In this document: positions 33,429-43,389 of the stretch, in pieces | How the letters are laid out: each line of letters opens with the position of its first letter | How positions within the stretch are numbered: position 1 is the stretch's first letter | Virus record (IMG/VR): IMGVR_UViG_3300032050_000028 | Span: 58,304-122,303 of that record | Strand: one strand, 5' to 3' | Source of the DNA: a virus | DNA length: 64,000 nt | The notes under the pieces: model-generated | The model's input: only the letters and a program-made list of their open reading frames with translations | Databases searched by the model: none | What the model was told of the DNA's origin: nothing | Position numbers and translations under genes: made by a program

Positions 33429-33600
33429 AAAGGACTTTCTCTATCAGATCAAAGTTACTTTTTCCAAACTCTTTTAGGCAGTTTGAGATAACTTCTTCCT
33501 CTGATGAAACTCCTGTTTCGAATAGTGAAGTAACAAAACATCTGACATCTTCAGTTGTTGTGTAGATTCCAAATTCATCGTATTGAGGTAGAACTGTCAT
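33415..33600 (-). CDS. Small hypothetical protein (61 aa)
   Basis: Starts MTVLPQYDEFGIYTTTEDVR. Acidic, with a helical second half ending KVLYGED. Its 3' end overlaps the HAD gene by 14 bases, so both come from one transcript. No family recognised; it could be a cofactor or antitoxin-like partner of the HAD enzyme, but no evidence supports that beyond coupling. Confidence 0.65.
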   Translation of the reverse strand: MTVLPQYDEFGIYTTTEDVRCFVTSLFETGVSSEEEVISNCLKEFGKSNFDLIEKVLYGED

Positions 33601-33621
33601 AAAGAAAATTGATTTTTTTCT

Positions 33622-33630
33622 TATATATTA
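33622..33630 (-). promoter_or_regulatory. Putative phage promoter motif TAATATATA (minus)
   Basis: Motif 21 bases upstream of the ATG at 33600; it would drive the 61-residue gene and the HAD phosphatase. Confidence 0.4.
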
Positions 33631-33710
33631 ATCATTTTCGATAAAAAACCGCTTTTTTTAAACTAAAATTGAAAAAAAAGATATAAATTTTATAAAAAAA
33701 TAATTTTTTC

Positions 33711-35378
33711 ATGTCTTTTAAAAAGGATTTATCTAAATACAAACCGAGAAAAGAACAAAGAGAAGCAATTGAGTTTATTGATAATGAGTATAAATCCAAT
33801 CCTTTGAATAAATTTTTCTTACTTAATTTACCAGTTGGTGTTGGTAAATCACATTTGGCTTTAATGATAGCTGATTGGTATAGAAAAAATGTCGATAGGA
33901 CAGCAAAGATTGATGTTATCACAAATTCTAAAATTCTACAGGATCAATATTCTAATACATATGAATCAATAACTGATTTAAAAGGAAAAGAAAATTATGA
34001 ATGTGAATCATATTCTTGTTCTTGTGCTCAGGGTGGTGAGTTTAATAGACTTAATAAAACAACATGTGAATCTTGTCCGTACTCATCAGCTAGAGAAGGA
34101 TATATGGGTGGTGGTATATCATTGACTAATTTTTATCTTTATATACTATATTCTATATACAATCCAAAAATAAGAGAATCAAGAGGTCCTAAAGTTTTAA
34201 TTGTCGATGAAGCTCATGATTTTGATGATGTAATGTCTGACTTTATTTCAATAAAAATAACTGAATCTATAATAAAGAAGTTTAGATTTAGTAACGAGAA
34301 TGATATCTTAAAAAGATTAAAATCAATATCATCGATTAGTCAATATGTTAGTTTTTTGTCTTTTCTAGAATCTGAAATACTATCAACTATCGAGTCGATG
34401 GAGAATGGTATGTCTAGTCAACCCAGAAATATAAGACAGGATAAGAGAGATTTGAAAATATCAAAAATTCTAAAATCTAAAAATAGTGATGTTAAACTCA
34501 TGCAACTAGTCACTGATTTAAGACAATACCAATTGAAAATTGAAGTCTTTCTCAAAGAGTATAAAGAAAATCCAAACAATTGGGTATTAGAAACATCATT
34601 TAGTGATAGGTTGAAACAAAGAGAATTGTCACTTGAACCTATTTGGGCATACGATTATCTTGATAAGTATGTATTCTCGCATTATGACATGGTTTTTTTA
34701 ATGTCAGGTACAATTTTAAATAAGAGTTTATTTTGTCAACTTAATGGATTGGATGTTTCTAAAGCTGTTTATTATTCTATTGGTTCTCCATTTAATGTTA
34801 AAAATAGACCTATTTTTTATATGCCACTTGGCAAGATGTCATTTAAACAAAAAGAAGAAACATTTGAGCGATATATTCCATATATAAAAAAGTTACTAGA
34901 TAAGTATAAAGGTAAAAAGGGTATTATACATACTAACTCATTTGAGCTTGCAAAGTGGATAGAAGATAAGATTAAAGATCCTAGACTTGTATTTCATGAT
35001 TCTACTAACAAAGACGAAATACTCAAAATGCATAAAGAATCAAATGAACCAACCGTGATAGTCAGTCCATCTATGGATACTGGTGTGAGTTTTGATAATG
35101 ATGATGCAAGATTCCAGATTATTGCAAAAGTCCCTTATCCATCACTTGCTTCTCAAAAAAATAAGTTAAGACAAAAAAATAATCCCGATTGGTATTCTTG
35201 GAAAACGGTTTCTGGTTTAATTCAAATGTCAGGTAGACCGGTTAGGTCAAGTTTAGATTATGCTGATACTATAATAATTGATGGATGTTTTGGTGATGTT
35301 ATAAAACATTCATCACACTTTATTCCTGATTGGATACAATTGGCTATAAAACGTATTAATGTAAAAATAGAAGCATAA
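33711..35378 (+). CDS. DinG/XPD-like superfamily 2 helicase (555 aa)
   Basis: Walker A is LPVGVGKSHLA (41-51) and the DEAH box is KVLIVDEAHDF (161-171). Cysteines 98, 103, 105, 119 and 122 (CESYSCSC ... CESCPY) lie where XPD-family helicases bind a 4Fe-4S cluster. Late motifs are SPSMDTGVSFDND and IQMSGRPVRSSLDYAD, the Q-x-x-G-R-x-x-R motif VI. It would unwind DNA 5' to 3' during repair or replication. At 555 residues it is shorter than E. coli DinG (about 716), with a reduced Arch region. It ends in a strong terminator. Confidence 0.9.
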   Translation: MSFKKDLSKYKPRKEQREAIEFIDNEYKSNPLNKFFLLNLPVGVGKSHLALMIADWYRKNVDRTAKIDVITNSKILQDQYSNTYESITDLKGKENYECESYSCSCAQGGEFNRLNKTTCESCPYSSAREGYMGGGISLTNFYLYILYSIYNPKIRESRGPKVLIVDEAHDFDDVMSDFISIKITESIIKKFRFSNENDILKRLKSISSISQYVSFLSFLESEILSTIESMENGMSSQPRNIRQDKRDLKISKILKSKNSDVKLMQLVTDLRQYQLKIEVFLKEYKENPNNWVLETSFSDRLKQRELSLEPIWAYDYLDKYVFSHYDMVFLMSGTILNKSLFCQLNGLDVSKAVYYSIGSPFNVKNRPIFYMPLGKMSFKQKEETFERYIPYIKKLLDKYKGKKGIIHTNSFELAKWIEDKIKDPRLVFHDSTNKDEILKMHKESNEPTVIVSPSMDTGVSFDNDDARFQIIAKVPYPSLASQKNKLRQKNNPDWYSWKTVSGLIQMSGRPVRSSLDYADTIIIDGCFGDVIKHSSHFIPDWIQLAIKRINVKIEA

Positions 35379-35406
35379 AAAAACCCATCAATTTGATGGG
35401 TTTTTT
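35377..35406. terminator. Bidirectional Rho-independent terminator
   Basis: The CCCATCAA/TTGATGGG stem is bracketed by A and T tracts. It overlaps the helicase stop and faces the convergent gene at 35421. Confidence 0.9.
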
Positions 35407-35420
35407 AATATTATCTAATA

Positions 35421-35933
35421 TTATTTCTTTTTTCTTGCTTCAATTGCTTTTCTAAGACCTTCTGGAAGTTTCTTCTGAGCTGCAGTTAAACCTTTACCAC
35501 CCTTTTCTTCTTTTTTGTCTTCTTTTTTGTCTTCTTTCTTATCATCCTTTTGATTTTTAGAATCTTTAGAGTCTTTGGCGTCTTTAGATGCTTTTTTCAT
35601 AGACTCTTTTTTATTACCATCTTTATCTAAATCTAAGAAATCTGGTTTTGATTTTTTAGCTTCTTTTAAGAAGTTTGAAAAAGAAGAAACTCTTTCTACT
35701 GTAGACTCATCTCCCCAAACTTTTCTTCTCATTTCGTGCTCTTCATCAGACTCGCCTTCCATATCGTAGTCTTCACCTTCGCCTTCCATGTCTTCTTCAC
35801 CTTCGCCTTCCATTTCACAAGGTTCGCATTCTTCAACATCTTCGATTTCTTCACCGGAATGTGGATTCATTTCTTCTTCATCTTCGCTAAAACGACCTAG
35901 ATCGAAGGATTCAAATTTTTTTATGTGTCTCAT
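35421..35933 (-). CDS. Tagged acidic/lysine-rich protein with EF-hand-like loop (170 aa)
   Basis: Tag MRHIKKFESFDLGRFSEDEE, then a very acidic block rich in E-G-E repeats (residues about 25-70). A calcium-loop-like FLDLDKDGNKKESMKKASKD follows (D-x-D-x-D-G), then a lysine/aspartate repeat (KKEDKKEDKKEE) and a basic end LTAAQKKLPEGLRKAIEARK. I recall similar DFLDLDKDGNKKE-plus-LPEGLRKAIEARK proteins in T4-like marine phages, where they are uncharacterised. The extreme charge segregation and tag suggest a prohead-core or internal protein (inference). Confidence 0.8.
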   Translation of the reverse strand: MRHIKKFESFDLGRFSEDEEEMNPHSGEEIEDVEECEPCEMEGEGEEDMEGEGEDYDMEGESDEEHEMRRKVWGDESTVERVSSFSNFLKEAKKSKPDFLDLDKDGNKKESMKKASKDAKDSKDSKNQKDDKKEDKKEDKKEEKGGKGLTAAQKKLPEGLRKAIEARKKK

Positions 35934-36002
35934 AAGGATAATTTTATTTTTAATTATATATTATATTTTTATTTTCATTTTTTCATTTTTTATATATACT
36001 TT

Positions 36003-37226
36003 ATGAAATTGTTGAAATATCTCGATTTTATCTTAGAGGCCAGGGGTGATGTTAAATGCCCATCTGTAATTTCAGAGTCATTTATTAAAAGGTGTAAAAA
36101 GATTGATTCTCCGATAAGTCAGGCAATTATTGATATGGATAGAAAACCATCTTCTTATACTTTTATTAATGATAATTTAGATGGAGAGACAATTCAATAT
36201 ACTGAATCTGAAAGAGCCATAGATATTTTAAATAAAATGTTTGGTGCTTATAAAAAATTTGACCCTCAAAAATACTTATCACAAGTTAATAATCCAGAAC
36301 CTGATAGCCCTTTTTGGATGTCTAATAGGGTTGATATTAGAATAGGTCGTTTTGTTAGAAGATTTTTAGTTGATAATTTCACAGACTCTCAGATAGAAGA
36401 CTTTGTAAATAAATGGAAATCATCTTTTAAGTCAGATGGAGAAAATTTTGAGATTAGAACAGGAAATGGTATAGTTGAAGCTTATGATACAACAAATTAT
36501 CACGGTGAAGAAGGATATAATCCACTTTGGAATTCTTGTATGAATAATAGAACTGACTTAGTTGATTTTTATCTTTATGTGAAAGATTTGGAAATAGTCC
36601 TTCTTTTAGATTCTGAGAGCAAAATAATGGGAAGATCTCTTCTTTGGACCGATAACGAGGGTAGAAAGTTTTTAGATAGAGTTTATTATATAAATGATAA
36701 AGATTATTATAAATTTATAAATTTAGCAAAGGAAAATGGTTGGTATTATAAAAAAAGAAATATAAGTGGAGGATCTACTTGGATTCTAAATGGACAAGAA
36801 CAAAAAATACAGGCTAAGATTAAATTTCCTATTGAGTCTATTTCACAATTACAAGATGATTGGGGTAATCCTAAATTTCCATATGTGGATAGTTTTTACT
36901 ACTTAAGTGAAGAGGGTTTTTTAATGAATTTTGAGCCTTCTAGTTCCTACTATGTTTTGAATGATACTGATGGTCAATACGAATATTACTCTGGTGTTTA
37001 TGATGTATATGGAAATAGAGTAGAAGATGAGGATGATTATATTTTTTCAAAGACTCAAAATGGTTTAGTTTCTTTATATAATTCTGAGCATGTTGAATAT
37101 GAAGGATTTGATGACTACATTGATATCAGATATTTAGAAAATCCACAAAACGGATTTGTATTTGACCAAGAAGAACAGCAATGGTATAAAAGGGAAGATT
37201 ATGATAAAATCAAATCATCAAATTAA
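36003..37226 (+). CDS. Tagged protein, paralogue of the zinc-array protein (407 aa)
   Basis: Start at ATG 36003 (MKLLKYLDFILEARGDVKCP); an in-frame ATG at 35925 would add a poor, phenylalanine-rich leader. It aligns by eye with the protein at 29488: KKIDSPISQAIIDMDRKP against KKVDSPISKKLIDVEGRE, IGRFVRRFLVDNFTDSQIED against VGRFVRALLTKAGQKFTDAE, and KIMGRSLLWTD against KITGRAILWEM. It lacks the cysteine array. Instead it ends in an aspartate/tyrosine-rich region. Function unknown; the pair suggests duplicated virion proteins, one with an added zinc tail. Confidence 0.75.
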   Translation: MKLLKYLDFILEARGDVKCPSVISESFIKRCKKIDSPISQAIIDMDRKPSSYTFINDNLDGETIQYTESERAIDILNKMFGAYKKFDPQKYLSQVNNPEPDSPFWMSNRVDIRIGRFVRRFLVDNFTDSQIEDFVNKWKSSFKSDGENFEIRTGNGIVEAYDTTNYHGEEGYNPLWNSCMNNRTDLVDFYLYVKDLEIVLLLDSESKIMGRSLLWTDNEGRKFLDRVYYINDKDYYKFINLAKENGWYYKKRNISGGSTWILNGQEQKIQAKIKFPIESISQLQDDWGNPKFPYVDSFYYLSEEGFLMNFEPSSSYYVLNDTDGQYEYYSGVYDVYGNRVEDEDDYIFSKTQNGLVSLYNSEHVEYEGFDDYIDIRYLENPQNGFVFDQEEQQWYKREDYDKIKSSN

Positions 37227-37232
37227 TATATA
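37224..37232 (+). promoter_or_regulatory. Putative phage promoter motif TAATATATA
   Basis: Exact motif 7 bases before the ATG at 37240. It overlaps the TAA stop of the preceding gene. Confidence 0.4.
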
Positions 37233-37239
37233 GGATATA

Positions 37240-38223
37240 ATGGCGAGAATTACAAAATTTAACGAGTATTCATTTACAGAGTCAATGGTTGATGACTTTA
37301 TTAGTTCATTTGGTATAAGTGAAAAAGTTTACTCTGACTATGAACCAGAGGTTGAGGAAATACTAAATAGATTCAAAGATAGATTTGGTGACAAAAGACC
37401 AACTAATCAGGAATTTGCTGACTTTTATCATGAATTAAGATCTGAAGGTATTGATGGTATTTTGATATTTAACACTTTAGATGATTTAATTGTTGATGCT
37501 GATAAAGATGAGGAGAATCTTGATAAATCAAGTGCTTATAAAAGAATAGAGAAAAAGGTACTTTCGGATTTAAAATTAGATACAAAATTAGTTTTTACTT
37601 TTGGTGCAGGAATTGGCGCTCTTTATCCAGTAGTGCAAAAAATGATGCAAAACTTAAGTTTATCTGGAGTTGACATGTCTCAAGAAACAACCGTTTTATT
37701 AACAATTGCTTGTATTACAATTGTTTTTTTAGAAGAAAAAAAATATAAAACACCGGAACAAGAAGAAAAATTGACAAAAGATTCTAAGTCAATGCTTGAA
37801 GAACTTAGAATGAGAGGCATTGGTGATGGTATTGTAAAAAAAGTAATGAAGTCAATTGAGTCTATAAAAAATGTTTTTTCTGTTGTTGCGAAACATTTAG
37901 GTGCTATGATTGGTGGTGTTATAGATATGTTCGGGTATACTGCTATTCTTATTCCGATAATGAATGCTATACTTTGGATTATAGGAAAATATGAGATGTC
38001 TGTAGATGCTGTCATTCAAAACTTTTTTTCACTTGGAGTCGGAATAGCCTCAAGAATAGCAAAACATGGATTAGTTGAATTAATCAATAAATTAAAAGGA
38101 ATAATATCAAATAAAACAAAAGAAGAAATTATTGATGAGTTAGAAACGCCTGTAATTCAACGTTTTAGTGATATTAGAGATAAAGAATCTGGGCAAGAAG
38201 GAGATTTAATAAAGGAGCAATAA
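37240..38223 (+). CDS. Tagged membrane protein (327 aa)
   Basis: The N-terminus MARITKFNEYSFTESMVDDF is tag-like. A soluble helical region is followed by membrane segments at about 109-165 (VFTFGAGIGALYPVVQKMMQ; TVLLTIACITIVFLEE) and 220-250 (MIGGVIDMFGYTAILIPIMN; AILWIIGKYE). The tail is charged (DIRDKESGQEGDLIKEQ). It has the same design as the tagged membrane proteins at 20922-26216, though it is far from them and on the other strand. Confidence 0.7.
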   Translation: MARITKFNEYSFTESMVDDFISSFGISEKVYSDYEPEVEEILNRFKDRFGDKRPTNQEFADFYHELRSEGIDGILIFNTLDDLIVDADKDEENLDKSSAYKRIEKKVLSDLKLDTKLVFTFGAGIGALYPVVQKMMQNLSLSGVDMSQETTVLLTIACITIVFLEEKKYKTPEQEEKLTKDSKSMLEELRMRGIGDGIVKKVMKSIESIKNVFSVVAKHLGAMIGGVIDMFGYTAILIPIMNAILWIIGKYEMSVDAVIQNFFSLGVGIASRIAKHGLVELINKLKGIISNKTKEEIIDELETPVIQRFSDIRDKESGQEGDLIKEQ

Positions 38224-38269
38224 AACCATGTTGCTTTAATTTCATATAAGTTAAAAATAAATATATTAA

Positions 38270-39601
38270 ATGACTCCTCAGTTAGAGAAAGTTTTCTTTA
38301 ATTACATTTTGGCTTATAAAAAATACTTTGAGATTGTAAAACCATTCTTTTTTAGAAATTCGGAAATACAATTTGTTTATGGTGTTATAAGAAATTACAT
38401 GTTGGTATCAACTGATAGTAAAATTCCTTCTAATAGACAAATTCTTGATATGGTTAATATTGAAGATAAAGAGGGTGTAATAACTAAGGAAATTCTAAAA
38501 TCTATACTACAAGTAGACTTAAAAGAATACGATGAAAAGAACTTTATCGAACCTAAATTTAATGCTTGGGTTTTGGCTAATCGACTTAAAACTGGTACTG
38601 TAGATATTATTGATGAGACAAGAAACTTAGATTCTATATCTGAGTTTGAAAAGGCAATTGAGGCGGCTGATAGAATTAAAGCGATAGTTGATGAGATGTC
38701 ATCTACTAACTTTGTCCAAGATGATGATTTAGGTTCAGATTTTGATGATCCGGAAAATCATGTCCAAGACTCATCTAAGTTTAAAATTAAATCAGGTTTT
38801 GAAACATTGGATCATATGTTAGGTGGTGGTTGGGATATACAAACACTTAATTGTATTATGGCTGAAACAAATAATGGTAAATCTCTTTGGATGCAAAACT
38901 TCGCAGTCAAATCAGCTGATGCTGGATATAATGTGCTTTATATAACACTTGAAATGTCGGAAAGAAAAGTTATGAAGAGATTGGGTGCCATGAGACTAAA
39001 GATTCCGATAAACGATTATGATACAATTTCCAAAGATACTGAAATGATAAAGAAAAGAATTAAGGCTTTGGGAACCTTAAAAGAAGGTGGTGATATATTT
39101 GACAAAAAAGTCGGAAAAATTTATAGTAAATTTTGGGCGGCTGGTACTGCAACAATCTCAGACTTTGATTACTACTTGCAAAAACTAAAAGATAAGAGAG
39201 ATATAAAGGTAGATTTAATAATTGTTGATTATATTACACTAGTCGCTGCTCCGAAAGGAGTAGGTGCTGATAATCTTTATACAAAAGGTAAAAGTTTAGC
39301 AGAGGGTCTAAGGGCATTAGGCGCAAAATATAAATGTCCAGTGATTACTGGTGTTCAGGTAGCAAAAGATGCTTGGAATTCATCTGATATAACACTTGAA
39401 AGTGTACCAGAGAGCAAAGCCATTGCTGAAACTGCTGACACATTTTTTGCTATAATTAGAACAGAAGAAATGAAAAGACAAAATCTTTACAGATTTAAAT
39501 TACTTAAACAAAGAGATGGTGATTTTTTAAAATCACAGATAAGATTGAACTTAAATCCAACTTATTTAACACTGGAAAATGACCAGTTTTTAGACCAATA
39601 A
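38270..39601 (+). CDS. Replicative DNA helicase, T4 gp41/DnaB type (443 aa)
   Basis: The RecA-like core starts at about residue 175 (SGFETLDHMLGGGWDIQTLN). Walker A is AETNNGKSLWMQNFA, with A in place of the usual first G, as in many gp41 proteins. Walker B is LIIVDYITLVAAPKG, and GVQVAKDAWNSSDITLESVP and RFKLLKQRDGD form the later DnaB motifs. The N-terminal 160 residues are the helical collar. It forms the hexameric 5'-3' helicase of the phage fork. No primase lies beside it in this window; the next gene is an unknown acidic protein. Confidence 0.93.
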   Translation: MTPQLEKVFFNYILAYKKYFEIVKPFFFRNSEIQFVYGVIRNYMLVSTDSKIPSNRQILDMVNIEDKEGVITKEILKSILQVDLKEYDEKNFIEPKFNAWVLANRLKTGTVDIIDETRNLDSISEFEKAIEAADRIKAIVDEMSSTNFVQDDDLGSDFDDPENHVQDSSKFKIKSGFETLDHMLGGGWDIQTLNCIMAETNNGKSLWMQNFAVKSADAGYNVLYITLEMSERKVMKRLGAMRLKIPINDYDTISKDTEMIKKRIKALGTLKEGGDIFDKKVGKIYSKFWAAGTATISDFDYYLQKLKDKRDIKVDLIIVDYITLVAAPKGVGADNLYTKGKSLAEGLRALGAKYKCPVITGVQVAKDAWNSSDITLESVPESKAIAETADTFFAIIRTEEMKRQNLYRFKLLKQRDGDFLKSQIRLNLNPTYLTLENDQFLDQ

Positions 39602-39630
39602 TGAAAATTATATAAAAAAAAATAAAATCT

Positions 39631-40566
39631 ATGGCAAAGAAAGTTATAGAAGATGACGATGATTTAGAAAACGATTTTGATACTGAAAATGTCGATGAAT
39701 TCTCAGAAGATATAAATGATGAGGAAGAAAGTGATGATGAACTAATTAGTATTGATGATGAGGATATTGACATTGACATTGTTATAGAAATAGATGATGA
39801 TGATCTAAATTTAGAAACTGAAAATGAACAAACATCTACTGAAGAAGAGATAATTTTATCTAAACATAAAATTGAAGGAAAGCACTCTCTCAAGTATGAT
39901 TCTATCTTTAAGGGTAAAAAAGAAGAACCACTAAATGAGGATGATATTGATAGTTTTTCATCATATTTTAAAGAAACTATAGAAGTTGATAAATCATCTA
40001 TGTATCATCATGAATCTATTGATAATGAGATGTATATCAGAGCTAAGCAGGTAAAAGAAAGAGTTTACGATGTTTTGAAGTTAAATACTAGTCTAAATTT
40101 CTTAAATAATAGAAGAAAACCATCAAAGGTTGATTTTAACAACTATTATGAATTATTAAAAAATAGTTTAAAGGATGAAAGTTTTACAAATATAGAATTG
40201 TTTAACGAATTAGCTGTTTATTTTTCCGATAATCTTTTTAATATGTTTAAACTTTTAGATAACAAATGGAGAAATCTTATTATAAATGAACTACAAGAAC
40301 ACATAGGAAAAAATAAAAATTCTAAAGATATCACAAATAGAAACATTTATTTAGGTACAGAAATTGAATTTATGTGGACTGATGATTTCGGAGATGAAAA
40401 GTTGATTACCGGTGTTGTGATTGCGACGGATTATGAAACATCAAATTTTCGTGTAGACTCTTATGAAAATATTTATGATATATCAATTTCAGATATAACT
40501 AAAATATTGAATAATAGCAAATTCAAGTATAATCTCAATAAATTAAATAACATAGATTTCCTCTAA
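39631..40566 (+). CDS. Hypothetical protein with highly acidic N-terminus (311 aa)
   Basis: Residues 1-75 are dominated by D and E (for example ISIDDEDIDIDIVIEIDDDD). The remainder is helical with a C-terminal strand-rich part (LGTEIEFMWTDDFGDEKLIT) that could be a small SH3- or Tudor-like barrel. It sits 29 bases after the helicase gene on the same strand. The acidic arm may mimic DNA or bind a fork protein, which is inference. Family not recognised; T4 places a primase or loader near gp41, but no such motif is visible here. Confidence 0.7.
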   Translation: MAKKVIEDDDDLENDFDTENVDEFSEDINDEEESDDELISIDDEDIDIDIVIEIDDDDLNLETENEQTSTEEEIILSKHKIEGKHSLKYDSIFKGKKEEPLNEDDIDSFSSYFKETIEVDKSSMYHHESIDNEMYIRAKQVKERVYDVLKLNTSLNFLNNRRKPSKVDFNNYYELLKNSLKDESFTNIELFNELAVYFSDNLFNMFKLLDNKWRNLIINELQEHIGKNKNSKDITNRNIYLGTEIEFMWTDDFGDEKLITGVVIATDYETSNFRVDSYENIYDISISDITKILNNSKFKYNLNKLNNIDFL

Positions 40567-40673
40567 AAAATTTATTTTAATTGATTATAAAAAACCTCAA
40601 AAAAATGAAAAAATGAAATTTTTAAATAAAAATTGGCAACAATATATAACTAACAAAAAATTAAAAGGCAAAT

Positions 40674-43226
40674 ATGAATATAAAAGTAACTAAAAGAAAT
40701 GGGAAAAAAGAACCGGTAATGTTAGATAAAATTCTAGATAGAATTAATCAACAAACATATGGATTAGATTCAAAATGGATATCACCTTTTGATGTTGCTC
40801 AGAAAGTAATTGCTGGTGTGACTCCTGATATAAAAACATCAACGCTAGACCAATTAGCTATGGAAACAGCAGCTTCTCTTACAACAAAACATCCGGATTA
40901 TTCTGTTTTGGCTGCAAGATTAGCAATAACAGCTCTTCACAAAGAAACAAAGAAATCATTTTCTGAGACTGTTAATGATTTATATGAATATGTTAATCCT
41001 AAAACAGGAAAACACTCTCCAATAGTATCAAAGGATTTTAATGATATAGTAAAAAAATATGCTGATGAATTAGATTCAGCTATTGTTCACTCAAGAGATC
41101 ATAACTTTGATTATTTTGGTTTTAAAACTTTAGAAAAGTCATATTTGCTAAAAATTAATGGTGAAGTAGCAGAAAGACCTCAATATATGTATATGAGAAC
41201 TGCTATACAAGTATGGGGTGAGAATTTGGAAAAAGTTATTGAAACATATAATACACTCTCTGAAGGATACTACACTCATGCAACACCAACACTTTTTAAT
41301 TCAGGTACAACAAGACCTCAGTTATCTTCTTGTTTTCTTTTAGATACTGAAACAGATTCTATAGAGGGTATATTCAATACTCTTAAAGAATCAGCTCAGA
41401 TTTCAAAAAATGCAGGTGGAATTGGAATTTCTTTTAATAAAGTAAGAGCAAAAGGAACATATATCGCTGGTACTAACGGTACATCAAATGGTATTATTCC
41501 TTTCTTGAAAATCTTTAATGAGACGGCAAGAGCGGTCGATCAAGGTGGTGGTAAACGTAAAGGTTCAATTGCAATTTATATGGAGCCTTGGCACGCTGAT
41601 ATTATGGAATTCCTAGACTTAAGAAAAAATCAAGGTAAAGATGAGATTAGAGCAAGAGACCTTTTCTTAGCTATTTGGAACAATGATTTATTTATGGAGA
41701 GAGTTGACTTAGATGAGGATTGGTCACTTATGTGTCCACATGAGTGTGAGGGTCTTAATGAGACTTATGGAGAAGAATTCAGAAAACTTTATTTAAATTA
41801 TGAAAGTAAAGGTAAAGTTAAAAGAACTGTAAAAGCAAGAGAAGTTTGGAATAAAATTTTAGAGTCTCAAATTGAAACAGGAACACCTTATATTCTTTAT
41901 AAAGATTCTATCAATGAGAAATCTAATCAATCAAATATTGGAATTGTAAGAAGTTCAAATCTTTGTGCTGAGATAGTCGAGGCGACTGGGGTTACTAAAG
42001 TTCAAAAAGAAATTTTACAAAATAAAGAACTACTAGAGTCTTTAGGTTTAGGTGAATTTTATGGCGAAGAGTCTGTTAATGAAACTGCAGTTTGTAACTT
42101 AGCTTCAATAGCACTGCCTAAATTCATTAACAAAAATAAAACTTACAATTTCAATAAGTTGTATGAAGTTGCATACAGTGCGATTGTTAATTTAAATAAT
42201 GTTATTGATGTTAATTACTATCCTTCAAAAGCGGCTAAATTTTCTAACCTATTGCATAGACCTGTTGGTTTGGGAGTGCAGGGACTTGCTGATGTCTTCT
42301 TTACACTTAATCTACCTTATGATTCTGATGACGCTAAACAATTGAATAAAGAAATTTTTGAAACTATTTATTACGCTTCGATTAAAGCATCTTGTGATTT
42401 GGCTAAGGAACAAGGAACTTATGCAACTTATAAAGGTTCTCCTATTTCAGAAGGTAAATTTCAATTCGATCTTTGGGGAGCTAAACCTACAAAAAGATGG
42501 GATTGGGAAAAATTAAGAGAAGAAGTTAAAAAACATGGTGTTAGAAATTCTTTAACAACTTGTATTATGCCAACTGCTTCTACTGCTTCTATTTTAGGAA
42601 ATGAAGCATCTTGTGAGGCTCAAACCTCAAATATGTATACTAGAGGAGTTCTTTCAGGGACATTTATCTTAGTAAATAAGTATTTAGTCAAAGAATTGGT
42701 TAAATTAGGTATTTGGGATGATAATTTAAGAAAAAGAATTATTGCTGAGAATGGCTCTGTTCAAAATATTCCACAGATTCCAACTGGTGTTAAGGAAATA
42801 TTTAAAACAGTTTATGAAATTAAACAAAGAGATGTTATTGATATGGCTGCTGATAGAGGAGCATTTATCGACCAAACTCAATCAATGAATATTTTTATGG
42901 ACTCTCCGAACTTTGCTAAATTGACTTCAATGCATTTTTATGGTTGGGGTAGAAGAAGCCTTATGAAGGATACCAATGGTCAAGTTATTTTACCACAAGG
43001 TGAAAACATTGAAATCATTTATGATAAAGATGGTAGTCCAAGATTCTATAGAGAGAAAAAGAATAATCTTAAAACTGGAATCTATTATTTGAGAAATAAA
43101 TCAGCAACAGATGCGGTTAAATTTACTATTCAAGAAGAAAAAGAAGTTAAGACAGTTGAAGAACAAATGGCTGAAATCAGCTGTTCATTGGATGATCCAG
43201 ATTCATGTTTAGCTTGTGGAGCCTAA
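40674..43226 (+). CDS. nrdA: Class I ribonucleotide reductase, large subunit (850 aa)
   Basis: An ATP-cone is at residues 1-90 (VTKRNGKKEPVMLDKILDRI), followed by the catalytic barrel. The redox cysteine is in LSSCFLLDTETDSIEG, the finger loop near SNLCAEIVEATG and NETAVCNLASIALPK, and radical-transfer tyrosines in the C-terminal part. CMPTASTASILGNEASCEAQ binds phosphate. The C-terminal redox tail is SCLACGA. An extra stretch of about 35 residues (SLMKDTNGQVILPQGENIEI and on) sits just before LKTGIYYLRNKSA, where most NrdA proteins have only a few residues. The small subunit NrdB is not in this window. It makes dNDPs for phage replication. A terminator follows. Confidence 0.97.
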   Translation: MNIKVTKRNGKKEPVMLDKILDRINQQTYGLDSKWISPFDVAQKVIAGVTPDIKTSTLDQLAMETAASLTTKHPDYSVLAARLAITALHKETKKSFSETVNDLYEYVNPKTGKHSPIVSKDFNDIVKKYADELDSAIVHSRDHNFDYFGFKTLEKSYLLKINGEVAERPQYMYMRTAIQVWGENLEKVIETYNTLSEGYYTHATPTLFNSGTTRPQLSSCFLLDTETDSIEGIFNTLKESAQISKNAGGIGISFNKVRAKGTYIAGTNGTSNGIIPFLKIFNETARAVDQGGGKRKGSIAIYMEPWHADIMEFLDLRKNQGKDEIRARDLFLAIWNNDLFMERVDLDEDWSLMCPHECEGLNETYGEEFRKLYLNYESKGKVKRTVKAREVWNKILESQIETGTPYILYKDSINEKSNQSNIGIVRSSNLCAEIVEATGVTKVQKEILQNKELLESLGLGEFYGEESVNETAVCNLASIALPKFINKNKTYNFNKLYEVAYSAIVNLNNVIDVNYYPSKAAKFSNLLHRPVGLGVQGLADVFFTLNLPYDSDDAKQLNKEIFETIYYASIKASCDLAKEQGTYATYKGSPISEGKFQFDLWGAKPTKRWDWEKLREEVKKHGVRNSLTTCIMPTASTASILGNEASCEAQTSNMYTRGVLSGTFILVNKYLVKELVKLGIWDDNLRKRIIAENGSVQNIPQIPTGVKEIFKTVYEIKQRDVIDMAADRGAFIDQTQSMNIFMDSPNFAKLTSMHFYGWGRRSLMKDTNGQVILPQGENIEIIYDKDGSPRFYREKKNNLKTGIYYLRNKSATDAVKFTIQEEKEVKTVEEQMAEISCSLDDPDSCLACGA

Positions 43227-43240
43227 CTTTTACAAAAAAT

Positions 43241-43277
43241 AAAAAAAAGGAGAAAATTTAAACTTTCTCCTTTTTTT
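43241..43277 (+). terminator. Rho-independent terminator after nrdA
   Basis: The AAAGGAGAAA/TTTCTCCTTT hairpin is followed by a T run. It separates nrdA transcription from the RNA candidate downstream. Confidence 0.85.
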
Positions 43278-43389
43278 ATGCTATAAAAAATCCACCTTCG
43301 AAAAAAACGAAATTTTGAAGGTTGATATATAACATACTTTTAAGAAAAAAAATTAAAACTTTTTAAACTTTTTGATTTTTTGAAATAAA

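Noticed and set aside
35925-36002. Upstream start giving a hydrophobic leader to the protein at 36003
   Set aside because: The extension is a phenylalanine/tyrosine run translated from the AT-rich promoter gap between divergent genes. The ATG at 36003 gives the family tag and aligns with the paralogue.
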